DNA of 64,000 nucleotides from an uncultured Lachnospiraceae bacterium (GCA_934292725.1 CAKQXY010000006.1:1-64000), one strand, 5' to 3'. Positions 26,354-36,658 are shown, counted from the first letter of the stretch. Translations and numbers: made by a program. Notes: generated by a model from the sequence alone, not told the origin.

Positions 26354-27925
26354 ATGAAACGAAACGCAGTATCACTCACAATGGCAGCAGCTATGCTTAC
26401 AGGAATGCTGGGAAGTGTACCGGCATTTGCAGCAGATCTTTCCAATCTTCCAGATAAGGTAGGAGAGGGCACCATCACAGCAACACCTGATATGTATCCA
26501 GACACTGATTTAAGCAAGTCTTACACCGTTAATATGTATCTGATTGGTGACACACCGAATGACTGGGATATGGTAGAGGAAAAGATTAACGAGTATCTGG
26601 AGCCATTTAATACACAGATCGAGACAACATTTATGAGCTGGTCCGATTATAATACTATGTACACACTTGTTCTTGCAGGTGGTGAGCAGGTAGATCTTAT
26701 CTTTACGGCACCATGGTGCTATATGTATACAGAAGCTGCGAAGGGTTCCTTCTATGATCTGAGCGAGGACTTTATCAATACTTATATGCCGCTTGCAGCA
26801 AAGTATCAGGCAAAGGAAAGCTGGGATGAGACAACACTGGCAGGAAAAACAATCGCTGTTCCGTCTAATGTTGCACAGCCACAGGGAAAGATCGTTGCAG
26901 TACGTCAGGATTTGATGGAAAAGTATGGCATGACCGAGTTAAAGAACTGGGATGATTACAAGCAGTATATGCTGACAGTTGCTGAGAAAGAGACACCAGA
27001 GAGTGGTATTTATGCACTTGCAGCATCTGGTGACAATAATGAGCTGTGGGATGTATATCGTCAGCAGACTAATACAATGCTTGCACTTGATTCTAACTAT
27101 ATGGATTTCATCTATGAGTATAAGGAAGGCGAACTGCCAAAGGCAGAGGATATCAAGTTTGTATATGAGTATGAGCCGTTCCGTCAGTACGCATATGATA
27201 TGAAGGAAATGGCAGATGCTGGCTGCTGGAGCCGCAGCGCACTCACAAACACTGTAACAGATGATGACGCATTTGGTGCTCTTCAGGGCGCATCTATTGC
27301 ATGGAATGCATCCGTATTTACTTACATGGAGCAGGCTGAAAAAGCTGAGGGCGTTGAGTGTATGGCATATGATCTGACAACTGACAACCTTGTAAATGCA
27401 GAGGCTTACTCAAATAACGATATGGCAATCACAGCAGGATCTGAAAATCCAGAGCGTGCTGCAATGGTTCTTGATCTGTTAAAATTTGATACAACCTTAA
27501 ATCGTCTGCTTTTGTTAGGTGTTGAGGGTGTTCATTATGATATTGATGATGAAGGCAATTATACTGAACTTGATAAGTCAAGCGATTACTCTGCACTTGG
27601 AATTTCAGCAGCATGGGCAACAAAGAATGGTGATCTGACTGAGGCAGGAACACCTGAGAGAGAGCTTGCTATTACAGATGCATGGAAAGAGCGTGTTGTA
27701 TCCAACCCGACAATTACTTTCGTATTTGATGATGCAAGTGTAAAGCCATATGAGGATGCCGTTATTTCCATCCTGAACGATTATGTACCGATGCTTGAGC
27801 TTGGTCTTGTAGATGATGTAGATAAGACTATGGATGAAATGATCCAGAAGTGCTATGATGCAGGTCTTCAGAATGTAATGGATGAGTTTACATCTCAGTA
27901 TAATACATGGCTTGAGACGAGATAA
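26354..27925 (+). CDS. CUT1-type sugar ABC transporter binding protein
   Basis: A 523-residue extracellular sugar-binding protein. The signal peptide ends at about AFA-ADL (residues 24-27) and has no lipobox cysteine, so anchoring as a lipoprotein is not predicted. The mature protein shows the VEEKINEYLEPFN and GGEQVDLIFTA features of the LplA-like group. ATAAGGAGG precedes the ATG. It closes the transporter operon before a strong terminator, and a LacI gene follows. Confidence 0.88.
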   Translation: MKRNAVSLTMAAAMLTGMLGSVPAFAADLSNLPDKVGEGTITATPDMYPDTDLSKSYTVNMYLIGDTPNDWDMVEEKINEYLEPFNTQIETTFMSWSDYNTMYTLVLAGGEQVDLIFTAPWCYMYTEAAKGSFYDLSEDFINTYMPLAAKYQAKESWDETTLAGKTIAVPSNVAQPQGKIVAVRQDLMEKYGMTELKNWDDYKQYMLTVAEKETPESGIYALAASGDNNELWDVYRQQTNTMLALDSNYMDFIYEYKEGELPKAEDIKFVYEYEPFRQYAYDMKEMADAGCWSRSALTNTVTDDDAFGALQGASIAWNASVFTYMEQAEKAEGVECMAYDLTTDNLVNAEAYSNNDMAITAGSENPERAAMVLDLLKFDTTLNRLLLLGVEGVHYDIDDEGNYTELDKSSDYSALGISAAWATKNGDLTEAGTPERELAITDAWKERVVSNPTITFVFDDASVKPYEDAVISILNDYVPMLELGLVDDVDKTMDEMIQKCYDAGLQNVMDEFTSQYNTWLETR

Positions 27926-27943
27926 GAATCGTTAGACTAGAAA

Positions 27944-27976
27944 GGAGTCGGCCAAATGGCCGGCTCCAGTTTTTTT
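27944..27976 (+). terminator. terminator after the binding-protein gene
   Basis: GGAGTCGGCC-AAAT-GGCCGGCTCC, ten pairs including one G-U, followed by AGTTTTTTT. Confidence 0.92.
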
Positions 27977-28027
27977 GAATGATTTATTAGTTACCAGTTT
28001 TTACAATAAGACAGCGGGAGGAGAGAA

Positions 28028-29029
28028 ATGACAATAGAGCAAATGGCAGAGCAGCTGGGTGTATCGAAAAGTACCGTATCCAGAGCGCTGTCGGGAAAAG
28101 GAAGAATTGGGAAGGAAACAAGGGAGCGCGTGCTTGCGCTTGCAGGAAGCGAAGAGCGAAAAAAGAAGAAAGTACCGGAAAAAACGGGAAATATAGCAGT
28201 TGTTATGCCGACAGATGCATATCGCACAGGGGGAGAGTATTTTCATGAATGCCTGATTGGAATTTGTGAGGAAGCATCTGCACGTGACTATGATATTATG
28301 ATTACAGATGTAACAGGAAATGATTATTCTGGTGTAGATAGACTGATTCGTAAAAATAAGATTGATGGAGTAATTCTGACAAGAACTATGGAGCATGATC
28401 GGACGATTCAAAATCTGGCTGCAATGCAGTTTCCTGTAGCAGTGACAGGAAGTGTGGATAATGATTTTGTAATTCAGGTCGATGTAGATAATGAGCGTGC
28501 GTCAGAAGATCTGACTACGTATCTGATTTCAAGAGGATATCGTCGCTTTGCAATCGTGCTTGATTATATGGAGTATGCTGTAAACAGAAATCGTTACGAT
28601 GGATTTTGCAGAGCGCTTTATCAAAAAGGAATTCCGTATGAGTGGAGTCCGTTAGAATTTGGAATTACAAAGTATGGAATTATTCAAAATCTCGTGCGTG
28701 AGCTGATGACAAAACGAATTGACTGTGTAGTCTGCGGAGATGATATTATCTGCACAAGTCTGCTCTCAGCATTTTTAGCAGAGGGCTATAGAATCCCAAG
28801 AGACATTGGAATTGCATCCCTTTATAATAGTTCAAATTTAAGCTGCTTTTCGCCAGCGGTTACGACAGTGAATGTCCAGACAAGAAGAGTAGGGCGAATG
28901 GTTTGCAATCAGCTGCTTAATGCATTGACAGGAAAAGAATATCAGAAAAAAAGTTATGTCGATTATGAACTTCTGGTTCGTAAATCAACTGATCGGATTG
29001 ATATGGAGCAGGAATGTGAATCATTATAA
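28028..29029 (+). CDS. LacI family transcriptional regulator
   Basis: A 333-residue LacI-type regulator. The N-terminal helix-turn-helix is clear (QMAEQLGVSKSTVSRALSG, residues 5-23), followed by a hinge and a periplasmic-binding-protein-like effector domain with IDGVILTR and DCVVCGDDIIC. GGGAGGAG precedes the ATG. It lies directly ahead of the GH2 and GH35 genes and after the transporter, so it probably represses this beta-galactoside locus and is released by a galactoside or its hydrolysis product. Confidence 0.93.
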   Translation: MTIEQMAEQLGVSKSTVSRALSGKGRIGKETRERVLALAGSEERKKKKVPEKTGNIAVVMPTDAYRTGGEYFHECLIGICEEASARDYDIMITDVTGNDYSGVDRLIRKNKIDGVILTRTMEHDRTIQNLAAMQFPVAVTGSVDNDFVIQVDVDNERASEDLTTYLISRGYRRFAIVLDYMEYAVNRNRYDGFCRALYQKGIPYEWSPLEFGITKYGIIQNLVRELMTKRIDCVVCGDDIICTSLLSAFLAEGYRIPRDIGIASLYNSSNLSCFSPAVTTVNVQTRRVGRMVCNQLLNALTGKEYQKKSYVDYELLVRKSTDRIDMEQECESL

Positions 29030-29055
29030 AATTAAGAAAGGGCTTGATTAGGAAT

Positions 29056-31518
29056 ATGGAAAAATGTAGATTACATACTGGGTGGACATTCTGCCTGGAT
29101 GAGAGAAATGAAAAAGATGAAACAGCACCGTCCGAGGGCTTTCACGCTGTAACTCTGCCGCATGACTGGAGTACAGACTATCCGTTTGATCCGGAATCAG
29201 ATACATGTGGATCTGGCGGTTATGCGAAGGCTGGAATCGGCTGGTATCAGAGAATAATTACTATTTCAGAGGTTGATATTAAAAATAGACAGATTATTTT
29301 GTATTTTGAGGGCGTTTACATGAAGAGCAGCGTCTTTGTAAACGGCACATATGCAGGCGGTCATATATATGGTTATACCCCATTTGAGGTGGATATCACT
29401 GCGCTTGTGCATGAAGGAGAAAATGAGATTCTTGTTCGTGTGGATAACTCCATGCAGCCGGGATCACGCTGGTATTCCGGTTCCGGTATTACAAGAGATG
29501 TGTGGTTGGAAAAGCGTCATCCAATCCACATTGCTCGCTATGGAATGTATTTGACAACAGATGAAGGAAATCTTAATATCAGCACAACGCTTCATACATC
29601 AGAATGTATGAAGGATGATGACGATTCATTAAGTCTGACATTTATGTTAAAAGATCAGGATGGAGCAGAGGCTGCAAAAAAGGATATTACATTGAAAAAT
29701 GATTGGACAGAAGCTGATTTGGATGCGGCTATTTTATCAGGAATGGACGCAGATGTGCCGAAGACACTTTGCCAATTGACAACGTCACTTTCTATTAAAA
29801 TCGAAAATCCAGTGCTTTGGGATCACGAAACACCATATTTATATGAGCTGACAACCATTTTAAAGAAAAATGACACTGTAATTGATGAGCGCACTGATAA
29901 AGTGGGATTTCGCAAGGTCGAATTTGATGCAAAGAAGGGATTTTTAATCAATGGAAAGCATGTAAAGCTAAACGGTGTTTGTCTGCATCACGATGGAGGA
30001 TGTGTCGGTGCTGCAGTGCCGCCAGAAATTTGGAGACGCCGCCTCGAAAAGCTGAAAGATATGGGTGTTAATTCTGTGCGCTGTTCACATAATCCGCCGG
30101 ATGAAGCACTTCTTGATCTTTGTGATGAGCTTGGATTTTATGTTATGGACGAGGCATTCGATGAGTGGAGATTGATGAAGGCAAAGGAAATTGGCTCAAA
30201 TACTCATGAAAGTCATGGATATTCTATGTACTTTGATGCGTGTCATGAATGGGATTTAAAGACAATGCTGTATCGTGACCGTAATCATCCGGGCATCGTG
30301 CTTTGGAGCATTGGAAATGAGATCCCAGAGGAGGTCGTAGTGGGCGGCGAGGAGCTTGCAGTTGAATTGAGCGGTTACTGCCATACTATTGATCCAACCA
30401 GAAAGGTGACTCTTGCGCATGATCAGATTGCGGCAGAACCGTATTCGGCTCGCGATGCATTTATGGATAAAATTGATGTAGTCGGCTACAATTATGTAGG
30501 AAGATGGAGAGAGCGTGCAGAGCTTTTGTATGATGCAGACCGCGAGGAACATTTGGATCGCTGTGTGATCGGAACAGAAAATCCATCAGCCGGATATATT
30601 CGAAGTGATTACAACTTTGAGGTGGATCCGGGATCATTCTGGAACAAGCCATATTATACAGCGGCAGTGACTGTAGGTAAGCTGCTTCGCTATACGATGG
30701 TTCATGATTTTGTTGCTGGTGATTATATGTGGACTGGCATTGATTATCTGGGTGAAGCAAACTGGCCTCAGCGTTCAGCAGGCTGTGGTTGTCTGGATAC
30801 TTGTGGTTTTGAAAAAGATGCATTCTATTTTTATAAAAGTGTATGGAACCAGAAGGAAAAATTTGCATATTTGTGTCCACATTGGAACTTAAAGCTGGAA
30901 AAGGGAACAGTGATCCCTGTCATCTGTTATACGAACTGCGAGGATGCTGAACTTTTTGTAAATGGCCGCTCTTTTGGTATGAAGTCAAAGGGCTTCCCAT
31001 GCTACGGAATGACTGAGCGCTATGGACATTTTGACAGATATAGAAGACCAGCCAATACAGATGATCTGTTCTTAAGCTGGGATGTTCCATATGAGCCTGG
31101 AAAAATCGAGGTAGTCGGATATCACGATGGAAAAGAAGTATGCCGTTATAACGTAGAGACAACAGGTGAGGCAGCAGCAATTAAGCTGACAGTTGATAAG
31201 ACAAGTGTAGATGCCGATGGAAGAAGTGTTGTGCAGGCTGAGGTTCGCATTTTGGATAGTGAGGGTCGTCTTGTTTTGGATGCATGCCCAGAGCTTGATT
31301 TTACACTGGATGGTGATGCAGAGATCATCGGAATTGATAATGGTGATCCAGCGTGTCATGAGCAGTGGAAGGAAACTAAGGGACGTCATGCATTTAATGG
31401 AATGGCTTATGCAGTCATTCGTGCAGGACAAAACAAGGGAGAACTGACACTGACAGTACAGGCATCAGGTGTTGATGCAGCTATTGGAAAAGCTAGTGTG
31501 ACAATTAGTCAAAAATGA
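29056..31518 (+). CDS. GH2 beta-galactosidase
   Basis: An 820-residue GH2 enzyme that removes beta-linked galactose. Domains in order: sugar-binding jelly roll (about 1-170), Ig-like domain, catalytic barrel (about 300-600) and a C-terminal Ig-like region (VDKTSVDADGRS near 715). The signature NGVCLHHDGGCVG is present. The acid/base glutamate lies in WSIGNEIPEE near residue 422 and the nucleophile glutamate in GTENPSAG near residue 507. No signal peptide is seen, so it is cytoplasmic. I chose the ATG at 29056; a TTG at 29044 is in frame but almost touches the ribosome site. It follows the LacI gene closely and acts with the GH35 enzyme downstream. Confidence 0.9.
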   Translation: MEKCRLHTGWTFCLDERNEKDETAPSEGFHAVTLPHDWSTDYPFDPESDTCGSGGYAKAGIGWYQRIITISEVDIKNRQIILYFEGVYMKSSVFVNGTYAGGHIYGYTPFEVDITALVHEGENEILVRVDNSMQPGSRWYSGSGITRDVWLEKRHPIHIARYGMYLTTDEGNLNISTTLHTSECMKDDDDSLSLTFMLKDQDGAEAAKKDITLKNDWTEADLDAAILSGMDADVPKTLCQLTTSLSIKIENPVLWDHETPYLYELTTILKKNDTVIDERTDKVGFRKVEFDAKKGFLINGKHVKLNGVCLHHDGGCVGAAVPPEIWRRRLEKLKDMGVNSVRCSHNPPDEALLDLCDELGFYVMDEAFDEWRLMKAKEIGSNTHESHGYSMYFDACHEWDLKTMLYRDRNHPGIVLWSIGNEIPEEVVVGGEELAVELSGYCHTIDPTRKVTLAHDQIAAEPYSARDAFMDKIDVVGYNYVGRWRERAELLYDADREEHLDRCVIGTENPSAGYIRSDYNFEVDPGSFWNKPYYTAAVTVGKLLRYTMVHDFVAGDYMWTGIDYLGEANWPQRSAGCGCLDTCGFEKDAFYFYKSVWNQKEKFAYLCPHWNLKLEKGTVIPVICYTNCEDAELFVNGRSFGMKSKGFPCYGMTERYGHFDRYRRPANTDDLFLSWDVPYEPGKIEVVGYHDGKEVCRYNVETTGEAAAIKLTVDKTSVDADGRSVVQAEVRILDSEGRLVLDACPELDFTLDGDAEIIGIDNGDPACHEQWKETKGRHAFNGMAYAVIRAGQNKGELTLTVQASGVDAAIGKASVTISQK

Positions 31519-31541
31519 AAGACAGCAATATTTTGAAAGAG

Positions 31542-31570
31542 AAAAGCAAGTAAATGTAATGCTTTTTTTC
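31542..31570 (+). terminator. probable terminator after the GH2 gene
   Basis: AAAAGCA ... TGCTTTT with an 11-base loop followed by TTT. A modest hairpin, so readthrough into the GH35 gene is possible. Confidence 0.5.
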
Positions 31571-31628
31571 TGATACGGTAGTATAGTCAAGGCAAGAATG
31601 AAGAACCTATAAAAGAAAGGCGGATAAC

Positions 31629-33812
31629 ATGGACACAACGTATGGTTTTACAAAAAAATATCTGACGAAGGATGGAAAGCCATGGTTTCCGGTGATGGGT
31701 GAGATTCACTTTAGCCGCTACCGAGCAGATTTATGGGAAGAATCTCTTCGTAAAATGAAAGCAGGCGGTTTATCAATTGCATCCGCTTATGTGATTTGGA
31801 TTCATCATGAAGAAGAGGAAGGAAAATTTGATTTTACAGGAAACAGAAATCTTCATGATTTTTTGGCAGCAGCAAAGAAAGTGGGAATCTCTGTATTTCT
31901 TCGCCTTGGTCCGTGGGTACATGGTGAGGCAAGAAACGGAGGATTCCCGGATTGGCTGCAAAAAAAGCAGGATGAAATTGATTTAAGAAGCAATGACCCT
32001 GCATATCTTGCATACGTGAGACGTCTTTGGGAGAAAGTCTATGAGCAGGCAAAAGGATTTTTATATCAGGATGGCGGCCCGGTGATTGGCATGCAGATTG
32101 AAAATGAGTATGGTCATGTTGGCGGATACAATGGAGAAAAGGGGGAACAGCATATGCGTACCCTCGCTGCTATGGCAAGAGAGATTGGATTTGATCTGCC
32201 ACTTTACACGGCAACAGGCTGGGGTGGCGCTGTGACTGGAGGACTTCTTCCTGTCATGGGTGGTTACTGTGAGGCACCTTGGGATCAGCGTATTACTGAG
32301 ATTGAACCAAACTCAAATTATGTATTTAGCCATATTCGAAACGATTCGCTGATTGCAAGCGATCACCATGTCGATGAGACTGTCACCTTTAATCAGGACG
32401 ATTTCCCGTATCTGACAGCAGAGCTTGGTGGTGGCGTGCAGGTGACAAAGCACAGACGTCCAATTGCAACAGGAAAGGACATCGGCGCAATGTCTCTTAC
32501 AAAGCTTGGAAGCGGTGTTGGTCTTCTCGGCTACTATATGTATCATGGCGGCAGCAATCCAGATGGAAAGTTGACAACTCTTCAGGAGAGCCGCGAGACT
32601 GGTTATTCAAATGATTTACCAGAGATCAATTATGATTTTAATGCACCGATTCGTCAGTTTGGAACGATCTCAGAAACCTACCGTGAGATTCGTCTGCTTG
32701 CCTATTTCCTTCAGGATTTTGGTGCTGATTTGGCAGTGCTTCCGGCCAACATTGATCCAGAATTTGTAAAGCCGGGTGACACCCATACGCTTCGCATGTC
32801 CATTCGTCACGATGATAGCCATGGCTATATCTTTGTAAACAACTATCAGAGACGTCTCACAATGGATGCTCATAAGGGTGTCGTGTTAGAAGGAAAGACT
32901 GCTGGAGCACCTGTTGTTTTTCCTGCAACCGATATCGAGTCTGGTGAGTATGCGTTCTATCCATATAATATGAAGCTTGGAGAGCATTTTCTTGTAAGTG
33001 CTCTTGCAACTCCTCTGTGTAAACTGACTGTCGACGGTGAGAATGTCTATGTATTTTATGGCGATAAAGATCCTCAGTTTACTTGGGGTACAACACCGGC
33101 AAAGGTATTGATGCTCACAAGAAAACAGGCATTATCGGCTGCAAGAGTTTCGTTAAAGAGCAGTGAGAATCAAGCAACACAGGAATATCTGATCTTCTCC
33201 GACAACTTTGTCTGGGAAGAAGATGGCAAACTGACCGTGGTTGGCGGTGAAAAAACGGAAATTCGTACCTTTCCAAAGTTAGAAGAGAATGTGATTCCAG
33301 AAGGATTTGTAGAGTCAGGAGTAGAAGGTGATCTTACCATCTATACAAGAGACCTCACTCAGAGTGGTTCAAATACACAAGGTGTAACCGTAACCTTTAG
33401 CGAGTCTGCACAGACATCAGAGTCTCTTTCTGGAAAGCTTGTCAATAGCTGTGGAAAGCAACAGGCATTAAATGGCGATGAGAAGATCTATGAAATCAGT
33501 GTCCAGTATGCAAATGCTGGAAAACCACTGACAGGGAAAGAACGCGCAGATGGATATGACAGTATTCTCACCTTCGACTATGCATGCGATACGATGGAAT
33601 TGTATGTAGACGGTCGAAAGATAAATGACTATTTCTATACTGGTCAGAAGGCACTGCTTAGTCTTGGATACTTTGATTTTCCAACAAAGATCACAGCTGT
33701 GCTTCATCCTCTGCATGAGGGCGCTCATATTTATCTTCAGGAGTGGCCAAAGATGGAGAATGGAAGTGCCTGCCGAATCGAGGCGATTGAGGTAGACGAG
33801 CAGATATTATAG
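31629..33812 (+). CDS. GH35 beta-galactosidase
   Basis: A 727-residue GH35 enzyme. The family signature is present as GGPVIGMQIENEYG, with the acid/base glutamate at residue 160. The nucleophile glutamate is expected in TAELGGG near residue 265. A long C-terminal part of beta domains follows. No signal peptide, so it acts in the cytoplasm. AGAAAGGCGG precedes the ATG. Finding GH2 and GH35 beta-galactosidases side by side suggests two different linkages or positions in one galactose-containing glycan. The promoter is not obvious. Confidence 0.9.
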   Translation: MDTTYGFTKKYLTKDGKPWFPVMGEIHFSRYRADLWEESLRKMKAGGLSIASAYVIWIHHEEEEGKFDFTGNRNLHDFLAAAKKVGISVFLRLGPWVHGEARNGGFPDWLQKKQDEIDLRSNDPAYLAYVRRLWEKVYEQAKGFLYQDGGPVIGMQIENEYGHVGGYNGEKGEQHMRTLAAMAREIGFDLPLYTATGWGGAVTGGLLPVMGGYCEAPWDQRITEIEPNSNYVFSHIRNDSLIASDHHVDETVTFNQDDFPYLTAELGGGVQVTKHRRPIATGKDIGAMSLTKLGSGVGLLGYYMYHGGSNPDGKLTTLQESRETGYSNDLPEINYDFNAPIRQFGTISETYREIRLLAYFLQDFGADLAVLPANIDPEFVKPGDTHTLRMSIRHDDSHGYIFVNNYQRRLTMDAHKGVVLEGKTAGAPVVFPATDIESGEYAFYPYNMKLGEHFLVSALATPLCKLTVDGENVYVFYGDKDPQFTWGTTPAKVLMLTRKQALSAARVSLKSSENQATQEYLIFSDNFVWEEDGKLTVVGGEKTEIRTFPKLEENVIPEGFVESGVEGDLTIYTRDLTQSGSNTQGVTVTFSESAQTSESLSGKLVNSCGKQQALNGDEKIYEISVQYANAGKPLTGKERADGYDSILTFDYACDTMELYVDGRKINDYFYTGQKALLSLGYFDFPTKITAVLHPLHEGAHIYLQEWPKMENGSACRIEAIEVDEQIL

Positions 33813-33817
33813 TTAAT

Positions 33818-33846
33818 TTGCCTTTTTCTTTGAAAATTTGTATAAT
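33818..33846 (+). promoter_or_regulatory. promoter of the AraC gene at 33897
   Basis: TTGCCT (33818-33823), 17 bp and a perfect TATAAT (33841-33846). Confidence 0.6.
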
Positions 33847-33896
33847 GACCATAGCAATGGCAAAGTGCAAATTTTCGAGGAAAGGGGCTTTTTTTT

Positions 33897-34781
33897 ATGG
33901 AAAAATTTGAAAATGAAAAAAGATGTCAAACCTACGAGGTGACAGATTTTCAACATAATTTTGAGATAAATCGTCCGGTTACAACTGAGCAAGAGTGGGG
34001 ACTACATATCCATTCTACTCACTATGAGGTATTGGTATTTATTCGCGGAAATGTAGATTTTTGGATTGAAGGAAGACGAAAGAAACTTGAATACGGTGAT
34101 ATAGTGCTTGTCAATCCACGTGAGATTCATAGGATTTTTCTTCTGGATAATTCAGAATATGAAAGAATTGTCATCCATGTATCAGATAGTATGTTAAAGG
34201 ATATGTCAACCGCGCAAACTAATTTTTTAAAAGTCTTCCATAAAAACAAGGCTCATATTCTACACTTTTCAGAGGAAGAGATGGAAGTATTTATGCATCA
34301 TCAAATGCAGATGAGAGATTTGTGGAATAAGAAAAAATTTGGTGCAGATGTTTTAGGTGCTGCATGGTTTCAGATCCTTTTGACTCAAGTATCACAGAAA
34401 ATGTGCGAAGCAGAGGGAGCCGAGGAATGGAGTGATGCAGATGGATTGATTGGAGCAACACTAGAATATGTCAATATACATATGACAGAAGATATTTCAG
34501 TACAAGATATTGCAAATGCGTTAAATATTAGCCGATCTTATCTAAGCCATGAATTTAAAAAGAGCACTGGATATGGATTGTGGAATTATGTAATAACAAA
34601 GAGACTGGTCTATGCGCAAAAACTGATTTTTGGTGGTGCTTCTGTGACAGAAGCATGTTATGAGAGTGGATTTCACGATTATGCACATTTTATAAAAAGC
34701 TTTACAAAGACGTTTGGTAGTTCACCAAAACAATACGGAAAAGAAGATTCGAATGCCTATATGGTGAGATTGAATCTCTAA
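33897..34781 (+). CDS. AraC family transcriptional regulator
   Basis: A 294-residue regulator with a cupin-type N-terminal sensor (GLHIHSTHYEVLVFIRG, then GDIVLVNPREIHRIF) and a C-terminal AraC double helix-turn-helix (IANALNISRSYLSHEFKK, then FHDYAHFIKSFTKTFG). AGGAAAGGGG precedes the ATG. It has its own promoter and lies before the transporter and beta-glucuronidase operon, which is its probable target. Confidence 0.88.
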   Translation: MEKFENEKRCQTYEVTDFQHNFEINRPVTTEQEWGLHIHSTHYEVLVFIRGNVDFWIEGRRKKLEYGDIVLVNPREIHRIFLLDNSEYERIVIHVSDSMLKDMSTAQTNFLKVFHKNKAHILHFSEEEMEVFMHHQMQMRDLWNKKKFGADVLGAAWFQILLTQVSQKMCEAEGAEEWSDADGLIGATLEYVNIHMTEDISVQDIANALNISRSYLSHEFKKSTGYGLWNYVITKRLVYAQKLIFGGASVTEACYESGFHDYAHFIKSFTKTFGSSPKQYGKEDSNAYMVRLNL

Positions 34782-34892
34782 TAAATTGAAAAAGTAATAA
34801 TTACAGTTGTCAAAAACAATGGGATTCTCCATTTGCAAGAGCACAAAAGGACATATTTTACATTTAAAATGCAAAGTTTTATGAAAAAGAGT

Positions 34893-34922
34893 TGATATAA
34901 TAAAATTATACAAAACGTTTCG
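34893..34922 (+). promoter_or_regulatory. extended -10 promoter with an AAACGTTT box at the start site
   Basis: TGATATAAT (34893-34901) is a perfect extended -10. The palindrome AAACGTTT (34913-34920) lies just past the expected start near 34908, where a LacI-type repressor could block transcription. It matches the catabolite (cre) consensus poorly. Confidence 0.45.
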
Positions 34923-35059
34923 AAGAAGTGAGTTTGTACTGTGAAATATACACAATTAAACTTGCAAGCGAACTAAAAATGATAAAAACATACAATAATA
35001 AACAGTCTGAAAAAATGGAAAAATAGAGAAAATTTCAGACGGGAAAATGGAGGGTTTCT

Positions 35060-36634
35060 ATGAAAAAAATGACTGGACGAAAAGTATTGAGCTTTGCTAT
35101 GGCATCCGCAATGACAATGGGAATGGGAACTGCGGCAATGGCAGAGGAGACTACCACCTATCCAATGGATACGGATGCAAAGTTTGTATACTGGGGCGAG
35201 ATTAATGGAAGTGTATCTGCAAACTTTAACAGCCTAGGTGATACGGAAATTGGAAAAGATTGGCAGAAGAACACTGGTGTTACAATCGAATTCCAGCATC
35301 CAACAGCAGGACAGGCAACAGAGCAGTTTAACTTGATTATTGCAGATGGTGATTATCCGGATCTGTGGCATCGAAATTGGTCAAGCAGCAGCACTTATCC
35401 AGGTGGACCAGAGAAAGCAATGGCAGATGGTGTTATCTTGGATCTGACGGATTTGATTAATGAATATTGCCCGAATTTAAAGGCATATCTGGAAGCAAAC
35501 CCAGATGTAGATCGTCAGGTAAAGACGGATTCCGGTAAATATTATGTATTCCCAAGTGTAAAGGAAATTGATGAAGGTTGTACCTGTATGGGACCAATGC
35601 TCAGAAAGGATCTTTTGGATAAATTAGGACTGGAAGTTCCAGAGACAATTGATGAGTGGCATGATGTACTGACTGCATTCAAGGAAGATGGTGTAGAGGT
35701 TCCACTTTCCTGGAACTATTCTGATAAGGGAAGAACTTTTGGCTATGCATATGGTACACCGGAAGCCTTCGTTGTAGATGACGGTGTATGTGTATATGGT
35801 CCGTCTAAGCAGGAGTATAAGGATTATCTGACAACGATGCATCAGTGGTATGAGGAAGGCTTACTAGATCCTGATATGTTCTCAAGTGGTGAGGATCAGA
35901 CCAACACAAAGTTAGCATCAGGCAAGATTGGTGCAACAATTGCTTGGGCAGGTGGCACACTTCAGACTGTAAATACATTGGCACAGGGAGAGAATCCAGA
36001 CTTTGATTTGACAGCAGCAAAGTGGCCAGTTGTTAACAAGGGTGACACACCTGAATATGGTTTCCGCAATACAAAGTTCTTTGATGGTGGTATTGCAATT
36101 GGTGGAACCTGTGAAGATCCTGTAACAGCAGCAAAGCTTCTTGACTATGGATATAGCGAAGAAGGATATTTGATGTTTAACTTTGGAGAGGAAGGTGTTA
36201 GCTACACAATCGAGGATGGCAAGCCTGTTTATACAGATGAAATTTTGAACAATCCAGATGGATGGCCAGTAAGCCAGGCAATCGCAAAGTATGCAATGGC
36301 ATGCTACAATGGTCCGTTTATCCAGTCAGGTGATTATCAGATTCAGTATTTCAAGGATCCAGAAGCAAAGAATGCTATGTATACATGGAATGATTGTAAT
36401 TCAAAGGAAACAACGCTTCCGACAGTAACACCTACTGAGGATGAGAGTTATGAGTATGCAACAATTATTAATGAGATGAGCACCTATGTAGAAGAGATGA
36501 CAACAAAGTTCATTATGGGTACTGAGGATATTGAGAGTGGATTTGATTCTTACCTTGAGACATTAAATCAGTTTGGTCTGGATCGTGCAACTGAGATTAT
36601 GAACGATGCACTTGCCCGCTATAACGCAAGATAA
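35060..36634 (+). CDS. CUT1-type sugar ABC transporter binding protein
   Basis: A 524-residue extracellular sugar-binding protein. The signal peptide ends around AMA-EET (residues 26-29), without a lipobox cysteine. The mature part has FNLIIADGDYPDLWHR, the usual LplA-type ligand-pocket strand. GGAGGG precedes the ATG. It leads the transporter and beta-glucuronidase operon, so its ligand probably carries glucuronic acid; this is inferred from the neighbour. Confidence 0.88.
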   Translation: MKKMTGRKVLSFAMASAMTMGMGTAAMAEETTTYPMDTDAKFVYWGEINGSVSANFNSLGDTEIGKDWQKNTGVTIEFQHPTAGQATEQFNLIIADGDYPDLWHRNWSSSSTYPGGPEKAMADGVILDLTDLINEYCPNLKAYLEANPDVDRQVKTDSGKYYVFPSVKEIDEGCTCMGPMLRKDLLDKLGLEVPETIDEWHDVLTAFKEDGVEVPLSWNYSDKGRTFGYAYGTPEAFVVDDGVCVYGPSKQEYKDYLTTMHQWYEEGLLDPDMFSSGEDQTNTKLASGKIGATIAWAGGTLQTVNTLAQGENPDFDLTAAKWPVVNKGDTPEYGFRNTKFFDGGIAIGGTCEDPVTAAKLLDYGYSEEGYLMFNFGEEGVSYTIEDGKPVYTDEILNNPDGWPVSQAIAKYAMACYNGPFIQSGDYQIQYFKDPEAKNAMYTWNDCNSKETTLPTVTPTEDESYEYATIINEMSTYVEEMTTKFIMGTEDIESGFDSYLETLNQFGLDRATEIMNDALARYNAR

Positions 36635-36658
36635 CTGTCGTTACAGGATTGTAAAAAT

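Noticed and set aside
30461..30880. Minus-strand 139-residue ORF opposite the GH2 gene.
   Set aside because: It lies wholly within the catalytic region of a strong plus-strand gene and shows no independent start signals.
34911..34924. Catabolite (cre) box at AAACGTTT upstream of 35060.
   Set aside because: The outer positions of the cre consensus do not match, so CcpA binding is not supported. It is kept only as a generic LacI-type operator candidate.
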